Source: CAZOWW01 sp964583765 (GTDB lineage Bacteria; Actinomycetota; Actinomycetes; Actinomycetales; Kineosporiaceae). Taken from it: a DNA stretch of 14,145 nucleotides. Position 1 is the stretch's first letter. Each line of letters begins with the position of its first letter. The notes below the pieces were generated by a model, which saw only the letters and a program-made list of their open reading frames with translations, had not been told where the DNA came from and ran no database searches. Shown in pieces: positions 1 through 5,774 of the stretch. The DNA lies in assembly GCA_964583765.1 (NCBI GenBank), contig CAZOWW010000141.1, forward strand, positions 1-14,145, read 5' to 3'. A program made the translations under genes and the position numbers.

Positions 1-1
1 C

Positions 2-37
2 GTCAAGAGCGTCCTCACGCTCATCCTCAACAACTGA
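2..37 (+). CDS. 3' end of a truncated upstream gene (unknown product)
   Basis: Reading from base 2, the frame gives VKSVLTLILNN followed by TGA at 35-37. Codons are strongly G/C-ending (GTC, AAG, AGC, CTC, ATC, AAC), as expected for real coding sequence in this genome. It would be convergent with the response regulator that ends at 78, leaving a 40-bp gap. Eleven residues are too few to name a family. The call rests only on codon use and the plausible convergent layout, so the frame could be accidental. Confidence 0.35.
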   Translation, partial: VKSVLTLILNN

Positions 38-77
38 TCAACTGGAAAAGGCCCCAGGAGCCCGTCCGCGGGGGGAC

Positions 78-848
78 TCACCGCCGGGGGTCGCCGTCCG
101 GCGCGACCAGTCCGTGGCGCAGTGCGAACACCGCAGCCTGGGTCCGATCGGAGACTCCCAACTTCCCGAGCAGGGAGCTGACCCGATTGCGGACCGTGCC
201 CTCCGCCAGGTACAGCGATGCCGCGATGTCCGCATTGGACAGCCCGCGAGCCAGCAGGGCGAGGACGTCCCGCTCCCGGTCCGTCAGCGTCTTCCAGCCC
301 ACCCCGTCAGCCGGCCCGGTCGTCGGCGCCGTGCTCGCCATGCCGGTGGACCCCGTGCTCGCCATGCCGGTGGACCCCGTGCTCGCCATGCCGGTGGACC
401 CCGTGCTCGCCGCGCCGGTGGACCCCGTGCTCGCCACGGCGGTGAACAGGGTGCCGGCCACGCCGGGATCGACGGGAGTCCGGCCCGCCATCGAGTCGGT
501 GATGGCGGCGAACAGTTGTTCCCGGGGGAGGTCCTTGAGCAGATAGCCGGCCGCTCCCGCGCGGATCGCCTCGAGGACCCAGCCGTCCGTGTCGTACGTG
601 GTCAGCACCAGCACCCGCACCGCGGGGAAGCCTGCCCGGATCCGTCGGGTCGCCTCGACGCCGTCCATCACGGGCATCTTGAGGTCCATGAGGACGACGT
701 CCGGCAATGTGCTCGCCACCAGGGCGAGCGCTTCCTGGCCGTGCCGCGCGCAGCCGACCACCTCGAAGTCGGAGGAGACCGCGAGGATCGCGCGCATCCC
801 CTCCCGGACCACCTCCTGGTCGTCGCAGAGCAGCACGCGGATCGGCAT
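78..848 (-). CDS. NarL/FixJ-family response regulator with repeat-expanded linker
   Basis: Cytoplasmic DNA-binding response regulator, 256 aa. The receiver domain (about residues 3-118) has the acidic pair D9/D10, the phospho-acceptor D55 in VVLMDLKMP, T83/T84 in VLTTYD and K105 in LLKD. A LuxR/GerE helix-turn-helix domain follows at about 186-248 (LTDRERDVLALLARGLSN, then AEGTVRNRVSSLLGKLG). NarL-type regulators are normally about 210-225 aa; the extra length is the linker, where residues about 139-173 are repeats of ASTGSTGM encoded by a 24-bp tandem repeat. The ATG at 848 shares its A with the TGA of the upstream kinase (TGATG), so translation is probably coupled and the kinase is the cognate partner. 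The target genes are not shown by the sequence; autoregulation and the divergent methyltransferase are guesses. Confidence 0.95.
   Translation of the reverse strand: MPIRVLLCDDQEVVREGMRAILAVSSDFEVVGCARHGQEALALVASTLPDVVLMDLKMPVMDGVEATRRIRAGFPAVRVLVLTTYDTDGWVLEAIRAGAAGYLLKDLPREQLFAAITDSMAGRTPVDPGVAGTLFTAVASTGSTGAASTGSTGMASTGSTGMASTGSTGMASTAPTTGPADGVGWKTLTDRERDVLALLARGLSNADIAASLYLAEGTVRNRVSSLLGKLGVSDRTQAAVFALRHGLVAPDGDPRR
331..450. repeat. 24-bp tandem repeat (five units) inside the response regulator gene
   Basis: The units begin at 331, 355, 379, 403 and 427 and each starts GTGCTCGCC on the plus strand. The first three are identical, the fourth differs at two bases (atg to gcg) and the fifth is degenerate. 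Because 24 is a multiple of three, each unit adds exactly eight residues (ASTGSTGM on the minus strand) to the linker between the receiver and DNA-binding domains. The near-identity of the copies suggests recent expansion by slippage or unequal exchange. Confidence 0.97.
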
Positions 849-2200
849 CAGGGAATCACCTGCTCCACAGCGTCCACAGCGTCCACAGTGTCCTGACCGG
901 GCCGGAGCGCCTGGTGCTGGCCGGGCACCCGGAGCCTCACCGTGGTCCCGGCGCCGGGCCGGCTCGTCACTTCCAGCGACCCACCGACCAGGCGGGCCCG
1001 CTCGTGCATCCCGAGCATGCCCAGGCGCGGCGGCACCTCGCCGGGGTCCTGCGGAGGCGAGTGCCGGGGATCGAAACCCGAGCCGTCGTCCGCGACGGTC
1101 AGCTCGACCGTTCCGTCGTCCAGCCGGAGTCTCACCCGAACCTGACGGGGCCGGGCATGCCGCGCCGCGTTCTCCAGCGCTTCCTTCGTCACCTGGTAGA
1201 CCGCATGTTCCACGGCTCCGGGCAGCGGAGACCAGCCGCGGTCGACCTCCACGAGCACCTCGGCGCCGCTGCGCGCGCCGACCTCCGCCGCGTACCGGGC
1301 GATGGCGCCCGGGAGCCCGAACTCCTCGAGCGGCCCGGCTCGCAGGTCCGCCAGGGCCCGGCGGGTCTCGACCAGGCCCCGGCGCACGCTCACCAGCGCC
1401 GCGTCGGTCAGATCACGCGCCCGCCGCTCGTCGTCCTCGCGGACCGCGCGAACCGCCTCCAACTGCACGGCCAGGCCGCTCAGCGTGTGCGCGACCGTGT
1501 CGTGGAGTTCCCGGGCCAGCCGATTGCGTTCCCTGGTCACGGCGAGTTCCTCCAGCATTGCGGCCTGGCCGGCCAGTCGCCGGTTTGCCTCCTCGAGCGC
1601 CCGCCGGGCGGCGCGCTGGTCCCGCAGCAGTCGGCTGACGATCAGGCCGACCGCCAGGTGCCAGATCATGCGGACGAGAACGACCCGGTCGTAGCCGAGC
1701 GCGGCAGTCGCCTCGGGATAGCTCGCCTGGGTCGCGAGGAGATCCGCTCCGGCGACCGCGACGGCCACGCCCGACACGGCCACCGCGCCGAACCGCCAGG
1801 CGGCGACGAGCAGCGGGAAGAGCAGGAACAATTCCAGTTCCCCGGTCGAGGCCAGGTAGTCGCTGAAGGGATGTCGTTCCCGCGCCAGCATCCACTCCCC
1901 GCCGAGGACCGGTGCCAGCGACAGCGCAATGGCCACCGGGACGTTCGCGGCTCCGGAACGCCGGGCGAGAGCGGGCAGGACGACCCAGCAACAGAGCACC
2001 GCGGAAGCCAACACCGTCATGACGAGCAGTTGTCCGGAATGGCGGGCATGCGCGGACCCGCGGAAGGCCAGCAGCGCGGCCACCACCGCGATCGCCAGGA
2101 ACTGCGCCACCGCGAGGTGGCGGAAGAGCCGCAACGACGCCTGCTCCTGCCGGCCCTCCACCACGACGCCCACGCCCTTCCCGCTGCGGTCCGCGCTCAC
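848..2200 (-). CDS. Membrane sensor histidine kinase (HisKA_3 / NarX-DegS type)
   Basis: Histidine kinase, 450 aa from the GTG at 2200. Several hydrophobic segments lie in about residues 27-190, so sensing is probably within or near the membrane. A coiled-coil-like stretch (about 193-225) leads to the HisKA_3 dimerisation and phosphotransfer domain with phospho-acceptor H233 in ARELHDTVAHTLSGL. The HATPase_c domain shows N344 in the N box (KEALENAARHA), a G1 box ADDGSGFD at about 370-377 and a G2 region LGMLGMHERARLVGG. It phosphorylates the response regulator encoded immediately downstream, overlapping by one base. The start is uncertain: the GTG at 2200 has a poor Shine-Dalgarno, while in-frame GTGs at residues 10, 13 and 14 lie behind GGGAAGGG. 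The C-terminal tail contains a 9-bp triplet repeat (864-890) encoding DAVDAV. Confidence 0.94.
   Translation of the reverse strand: MSADRSGKGVGVVVEGRQEQASLRLFRHLAVAQFLAIAVVAALLAFRGSAHARHSGQLLVMTVLASAVLCCWVVLPALARRSGAANVPVAIALSLAPVLGGEWMLARERHPFSDYLASTGELELFLLFPLLVAAWRFGAVAVSGVAVAVAGADLLATQASYPEATAALGYDRVVLVRMIWHLAVGLIVSRLLRDQRAARRALEEANRRLAGQAAMLEELAVTRERNRLARELHDTVAHTLSGLAVQLEAVRAVREDDERRARDLTDAALVSVRRGLVETRRALADLRAGPLEEFGLPGAIARYAAEVGARSGAEVLVEVDRGWSPLPGAVEHAVYQVTKEALENAARHARPRQVRVRLRLDDGTVELTVADDGSGFDPRHSPPQDPGEVPPRLGMLGMHERARLVGGSLEVTSRPGAGTTVRLRVPGQHQALRPGQDTVDAVDAVEQVIP
864..890. repeat. 9-bp repeat, three copies, in the kinase C-terminal tail
   Basis: TCCACAGCG, TCCACAGCG and TCCACAGTG follow one another directly. 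On the minus strand they encode a Val-Asp-Ala type tripeptide repeat in the last residues of the sensor kinase, outside the ATPase fold. This is a small in-frame expansion with no evident function. Confidence 0.85.
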
Positions 2201-2243
2201 TCTAGCGAGGCATTTCCGCAGGTGAGGCGATACCCGCGCGACC

Positions 2244-2280
2244 GATGACCGCAGTCACGCCACCAGTGACTGCGGTCATC
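2244..2280. promoter_or_regulatory. Perfect 15-bp inverted repeat in divergent promoter region
   Basis: The left arm GATGACCGCAGTCAC (2244-2258) and right arm GTGACTGCGGTCATC (2266-2280) are exact reverse complements separated by 7 bases. The element sits 44 bp upstream of the kinase start and about 137 bp upstream of the divergent methyltransferase. There is no T-tract and no gene end nearby, so a terminator is unlikely. A dyad operator for a dimeric regulator, possibly the adjacent response regulator, is the better reading, but the binding protein is inference. The arms may also form an mRNA hairpin if transcription of either gene starts outside them. Confidence 0.7.
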
Positions 2281-2357
2281 CGCGCCGGCGTCCTCGACGT
2301 GCGGGGACGGTGACGGGTGGCACTTCTGCGCGGGTCCGAGATCTCGACACGATTTCC

Positions 2358-2392
2358 GCGGCCACTTCCGTCAGAGCGAAGCGGCCACTTCC
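2358..2392. repeat. 12-bp direct repeat upstream of the methyltransferase-like gene
   Basis: GCGGCCACTTCC occurs at 2358-2369 and again at 2381-2392, a 23-bp period close to two helical turns. A weak inverted pair CTCGACA (2343-2349) and TGTCGAG (2393-2399) brackets the element. The second copy ends 24 bp before the GTG start of the gene at 2417. It could be a tandem operator or part of the leader; no promoter boxes are clear around it. Confidence 0.5.
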
Positions 2393-2416
2393 TGTCGAGC
2401 GAGAAGGAGCGCGACC

Positions 2417-3598
2417 GTGTCCCGGACCGACCAGCCGGCCGACACCCCGACCGGCGACCCGACGAGGGTCCGTCACCGAAAGACGCGGGGAGCCTTCTGG
2501 GCCACCGTGTCGATGTATCTGCTCATCGCCTTCGAGTTCTTCTACATGGCCTCACCGTTCGCGGCGTACTTCTATGCGGCGTACGGCCCGAGTCTGAACT
2601 TCCTGAACGAGAACTCGGCGTTCTCCTGGCTCAGCCGGGTGTTCCTGCCACACGTCGCCGCGCAGACGAAGAGCCCGATCCTCGATGCCCACAACGTGAT
2701 CGGTGCCGTGCTGGCGGTCGGTGGTTTCGCCGGCTTCTGCGTGGGGGCCGCGCAGGTGTATTACCGCAAGCTCAGGCGGCGGGGCATGGCGACCCGTGGG
2801 ATCTACACCCGGGTCAGGCACCCCCAGTACACCTGCCTCATCGTGAGCAGTGCCGGGATGCTCCTGCTGTGGCCGCGGTACCTCGTCCTGATCTCGTTCG
2901 TCACCATGCTGTTCGCCTACTACTTCCTGGCCCGGGTGGAGGAACGTGAGTGCTCGGCGAGATTCGGAGCCGGCTATGACGCGTACCTGCGGCGGACGCC
3001 CATGTTCCTGCCGCTCCGGCGGCCACGGTCACGGCGCCGGACCGGGCGCTCCACGCCGCCCCGGAGCGCGGCCGTGCGGGCGGGACTCGTCGCGGTGACC
3101 TACCTGTCGGTGATGGTGGCCGCGGTCGGTGCGGCGGGCGTCGTCAATGAGTGGGCGCTCGACAGCCTCTACGCCAGGTACCTGCCGCACGAGGTGTACC
3201 TGTCGGTGACGCGGTTGTCCGACCAGGACCTCGCCCGGATAGGCACCCTGCTCGCCGGCAACCCCGACGTCGCCGCGGCCAGGGTCGGCGCCGACCCGGG
3301 CGACGCGTACATCGACTACGTGCTTCCCGCCGGCTGGTACATCTCGGAGACCCTGATGGCGCAACGACCGGGCACCGAACCCCTTCTCGGGTCCGGCTAC
3401 ACCGGCACCAGCTACCGCGTCGTCATCACCCGGGCCCGGCTACGGAACCCGGCGCGCGGACGGGACATCCTCACCAGCGTGCTGAGGCGGACGCCCGTCC
3501 TGGAGGTGGTCGTGGACCTGCGACGGAATCTGGTCACCCAGGTGCTGCCGCCGGACGGCTCGCCGCGGTACGAGGGAATCCCGGTGCCGGTGTTCTGA
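2417..3598 (+). CDS. Isoprenylcysteine carboxyl methyltransferase-like membrane protein with extra C-terminal domain
   Basis: 393 aa. The GTG start at 2417 has an AAGGAG Shine-Dalgarno at 2404-2409. Hydrophobic helices lie at about residues 27-55, 92-112 and 140-172. The ICMT/PEMT signature is visible: GIYTRVRHPQY (128-138) with the RHPxY motif, and VEERECSARFGAGYDAY (174-190) with the acidic pair E175/E176, which in this family help bind S-adenosylmethionine. The methyltransferase core ends near residue 200 (TPMFLPL). A basic linker, another helix (about 222-243) and about 150 residues that I do not recognise follow. The acceptor is unknown; bacterial members methylate varied small molecules, lipids or protein C-termini. 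It is divergent from the two-component pair and stands alone, with a GC hairpin 43 bp after its stop. Confidence 0.8.
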   Translation: MSRTDQPADTPTGDPTRVRHRKTRGAFWATVSMYLLIAFEFFYMASPFAAYFYAAYGPSLNFLNENSAFSWLSRVFLPHVAAQTKSPILDAHNVIGAVLAVGGFAGFCVGAAQVYYRKLRRRGMATRGIYTRVRHPQYTCLIVSSAGMLLLWPRYLVLISFVTMLFAYYFLARVEERECSARFGAGYDAYLRRTPMFLPLRRPRSRRRTGRSTPPRSAAVRAGLVAVTYLSVMVAAVGAAGVVNEWALDSLYARYLPHEVYLSVTRLSDQDLARIGTLLAGNPDVAAARVGADPGDAYIDYVLPAGWYISETLMAQRPGTEPLLGSGYTGTSYRVVITRARLRNPARGRDILTSVLRRTPVLEVVVDLRRNLVTQVLPPDGSPRYEGIPVPVF

Positions 3599-3641
3599 TC
3601 GGTCCTGCCTCTGCGGTGGGACGGGGCCGGGTCTTCGTCCT

Positions 3642-3673
3642 CGGCCGGGCGGGGCTCTGCCATCGCCCGGCCG
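3642..3673 (+). terminator. GC hairpin downstream of the methyltransferase-like gene
   Basis: CGGCCGGGCG (3642-3651) and CGCCCGGCCG (3664-3673) are exact 10-bp complements around a 12-base loop, starting 44 bases after the stop codon. No U-tract follows, which is common for terminators in very GC-rich actinomycetes. The position between this gene and the protease promoter at 3754 fits a terminator. Confidence 0.6.
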
Positions 3674-3753
3674 CCCGCGGAGCCGCCTGCCGGGGCCGGG
3701 TACCCAGCCGACCGGGCGGCGTCTGATCGCCGGACAAATCCCTCGCCGAACCG

Positions 3754-3782
3754 TTGACACGCTCTCGGAAGCGGCCTAACTT
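3754..3782 (+). promoter_or_regulatory. Sigma-70-type promoter for the secreted protease gene
   Basis: A perfect -35 box TTGACA (3754-3759) is followed after 17 bases by TAACTT (3777-3782), which fits the actinobacterial TANNNT -10 pattern. Transcription would start near 3789, giving a leader of about 180 nt before the protease ATG at 3969. The leader contains a 6-bp inverted pair TCAGGG/CCCTGA (3856-3880). I recognise no riboswitch in it. The rest of the 3599-3968 spacer appears non-coding. Confidence 0.65.
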
Positions 3783-3968
3783 CGCGGGGACAAAATGCCG
3801 GTGCACCGACGAGCCGGTTTCCACGGCGCCCACTCGTATCCGTATCGGGCCGGTGTCAGGGGTCCGCCGCGAATCCCTGACGGTTCACTCGCCGAAGCCT
3901 TTTCAACCGGCGGTCGAGTCCTCGCGGGTTCGCGATCCCTGCAGAGATCCCCGAATCGGAGGCACAGC

Positions 3969-5453
3969 ATGCGCCGAACCACGATCCATCGACTGATCGC
4001 TCCGGCCGTTCTCCTGGCCTGCGCCGCAGCGGTCGGCTCCGCCCCGGCGGGCGCCTCCGCCCAGGCCCCGGCAGCGGCGGTCGCCGTCCGAGGTCAGGAC
4101 CTGCCCGATGCGTGGACCGTGAGCGCCCGGCTGAGGGCTCGGCTCGGTGACCGCACGGCGGGCACCTACCTGGATCGTTCGACGGGCCGGGTGGTGGCGA
4201 CGGTCACCGATGCCGCCGCTGCCGCCGAGGTGACGGCGGAGGGAGGTGTGCCGAGGATGGTTCCACGCTCGAAGGCACAGCTCCTGGCGGCCATGACCGA
4301 ACTCGGCCGCACGGCGCGGATCGCCGGCACCTCCTGGGCGGTGGACCCGGTGACCGATCAGGTCTCGGTGCAGTACGACACCTCCGTGACGGGGACGGCG
4401 CTCACGCGGTTGCGGTCGGCCGTCGCGAAGCTCGGAGCCGGCGCCCGCCTCGAGGCGACGACCGGGACGTACCGGACGTTCATCTCGGGTGGGGACGCGA
4501 TCTACTCCACCACGGCCCGCTGCTCGCTCGGGTTCAACGTCCAGCGCAACGGTACCTACTACTTCCTCACCGCCGGTCACTGCGGGAACGGCAGCAGCAC
4601 CTGGTACGGCCCGAGCCGGAGCAGCTCGCTCGGCACCCTGGTCAGCAGCAGCTTCCCGGGCAACGACTACGCCCTGATCCAGTACACGAATCCGAACGCC
4701 ACCCATGAGGGTGCGGTCGGGAGCCAGCCGATCACCGGAGCGGCTGAGGCGATCGTGGGCATGTCGGTGAGCCGGCGAGGCAGCACCACCGGGGTGCACT
4801 CCGGAACGGTCTCCGGACTCAACGCCACGGTCAACTACAGCGAGGGCAGCGTGAGCGGCCTGATCCGGACGAATGTCTGCGCCGAGCCGGGGGACAGCGG
4901 CGGCTCGCTCTACTCCGGGAGCATGGCGATCGGTCTGACCTCGGGCGGCAACGGCAACTGCACGTCAGGCGGCACCACCTACTTCCAGCCCGTCACCGAG
5001 GCGCTGTCCGCCTACAGCGTCACCCTTGTGACGTCCGGCTCGACCCCGGCCACCCAGTCCACCACCACCAGCACGACGACGCGGCCCACGACGTCGACCA
5101 CCTCCACGACGACATCCCGGTCCACGACCTCGACGACCGCCGGCGGGACGGCCGGATGCGTGGCCGCCTATGTGATCGCCAATCAGTGGCCGGGCGGTTT
5201 CGTGGCCCAGGTGACGGTGCAGAACACCGGAACCGCGGCGACGAAGGCCTGGACCGTGCAGTGGACCTACGCGAACGGTCAGGCCATCACCTCCTCCTGG
5301 AACGCCGGCCTCTCGGTCAGCGGTGCGACGGTGGTCGCGCGCAATGTCGACTTCAACGGTGCGATTGCTCCCGGAGGGAACACCTCGTTCGGATTCCAGG
5401 GCACCTGGAACGGCACGAACAGCGCCCCGACCCCGTCCTGCACCGCGAGTTGA
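3969..5453 (+). CDS. Secreted streptogrisin-type serine protease (S1E) with C-terminal CBM2
   Basis: 494 aa preproprotein. The ATG at 3969 is chosen because GGAGG (3958-3962) lies six bases upstream and a signal peptide starts there: basic MRRTTIHR, then a hydrophobic stretch ending around ASA at 29-31. The propeptide (about 32-171) is of the alpha-lytic/streptogrisin foldase type. Mature protease starts at ISGGDAIYS (residue 172), matching streptogrisin B closely. The catalytic triad is H204 (LTAGHC), D233 (NDYAL) and S310 (CAEPGDSGGS), with disulfide pairs C185-C205 and C304-C331. A Thr/Ser-rich linker (about 357-392) leads to a carbohydrate-binding module family 2 domain bounded by C397 and C491 with W407, W428, W432, W444 and W480. 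It would be exported by Sec, self-processed, and tethered to cellulose or chitin-like material. It is monocistronic behind its own promoter. Confidence 0.95.
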   Translation: MRRTTIHRLIAPAVLLACAAAVGSAPAGASAQAPAAAVAVRGQDLPDAWTVSARLRARLGDRTAGTYLDRSTGRVVATVTDAAAAAEVTAEGGVPRMVPRSKAQLLAAMTELGRTARIAGTSWAVDPVTDQVSVQYDTSVTGTALTRLRSAVAKLGAGARLEATTGTYRTFISGGDAIYSTTARCSLGFNVQRNGTYYFLTAGHCGNGSSTWYGPSRSSSLGTLVSSSFPGNDYALIQYTNPNATHEGAVGSQPITGAAEAIVGMSVSRRGSTTGVHSGTVSGLNATVNYSEGSVSGLIRTNVCAEPGDSGGSLYSGSMAIGLTSGGNGNCTSGGTTYFQPVTEALSAYSVTLVTSGSTPATQSTTTSTTTRPTTSTTSTTTSRSTTSTTAGGTAGCVAAYVIANQWPGGFVAQVTVQNTGTAATKAWTVQWTYANGQAITSSWNAGLSVSGATVVARNVDFNGAIAPGGNTSFGFQGTWNGTNSAPTPSCTAS

Positions 5454-5529
5454 CCTCGCGAGGCAGCTCCACCCGCACGAACGAGGTCGGAATGCGCTCG
5501 CGCGGGACCTGGTTCACCCGCGGGAGGTG

Positions 5530-5574
5530 CCCGTGGGTGACCGAGCAATGCGGCCCGTGGGCGAACGAGCAATG
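5530..5574. repeat. Imperfect direct repeat, 21-bp units with 24-bp period
   Basis: 5530-5550 and 5554-5574 both start CCCGTGGG and end CGAGCAATG; they differ at two positions. The unit lies in the spacer after the protease gene. It is a short duplication with no obvious function. Confidence 0.85.
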
Positions 5575-5580
5575 AGGTAG

Positions 5581-5627
5581 GCCTCCGGGAGCGGTCCGGT
5601 CTTGCCGCCGCCCCGTTTCCCGGAGGC
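5581..5627 (+). terminator. Possible terminator hairpin after the protease gene
   Basis: GCCTCCGGGA (5581-5590) and TCCCGGAGGC (5618-5627) are exact 10-bp complements. The 27-base loop has some internal pairing potential. The element starts about 128 bases past the protease stop, has no U-tract, and could instead be an operator for the next gene. Confidence 0.45.
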
Positions 5628-5684
5628 ACTGAACCCGGGCCCAGGAACATCACCGCGTTCCGGTGACCTGGCCGGGGAATCCGC

Positions 5685-5734
5685 CGTTGTGCGGGCGCGA
5701 TCCTTCATCCGTTGTGCGGGCTCGGTCCTTCATC
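5685..5734. repeat. 25-bp tandem duplication upstream of the LQRSAGN-motif gene
   Basis: Units 5685-5709 and 5710-5734 both begin CGTTGTGCGGGC and end TCCTTCATC and differ at only two positions. They directly abut. They end 40 bp before the chosen ATG, so they lie in the promoter or leader region, where duplication could alter spacing of regulatory boxes. Confidence 0.9.
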
Positions 5735-5774
5735 GCAACGCGCGAGAAGAACCGATCAATGCGACGATTCGACG

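Larger units (their letters stand above)
5454..5774. other. Non-coding spacer with two short tandem duplications
   Basis: This 321-bp gap separates the protease from the LQRSAGN-motif gene. I see no convincing coding frame or RNA gene. It holds the palindrome CCTCGCGAGG (5454-5463) right after the protease stop, a 24-bp-period duplication (5530-5574), a hairpin (5581-5627) and a 25-bp tandem duplication (5685-5734). No clear promoter boxes for the downstream gene were found. Confidence 0.6.

Noticed and set aside
331..450. CRISPR-like array
   Set aside because: The 24-bp units abut without spacers and encode an in-phase protein linker, so this is a coding minisatellite, not a CRISPR array.
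707..2248. Long plus-strand open frame (over 500 codons) opposite the first sensor kinase
   Set aside because: It is the antisense shadow of a kinase with all expected motifs; its translation is Arg/Gly/Pro/His-rich low-complexity sequence, as GC-rich antisense frames usually are.
2244..2280. Intrinsic terminator
   Set aside because: It lies between two divergent gene starts, with no transcript ending there and no T-tract, so an operator is a better fit.
3903..4799. Minus-strand open frame of about 300 codons across the protease gene
   Set aside because: It lies opposite a well-recognised catalytic domain and its translation is Arg/Gly/Ala low complexity.
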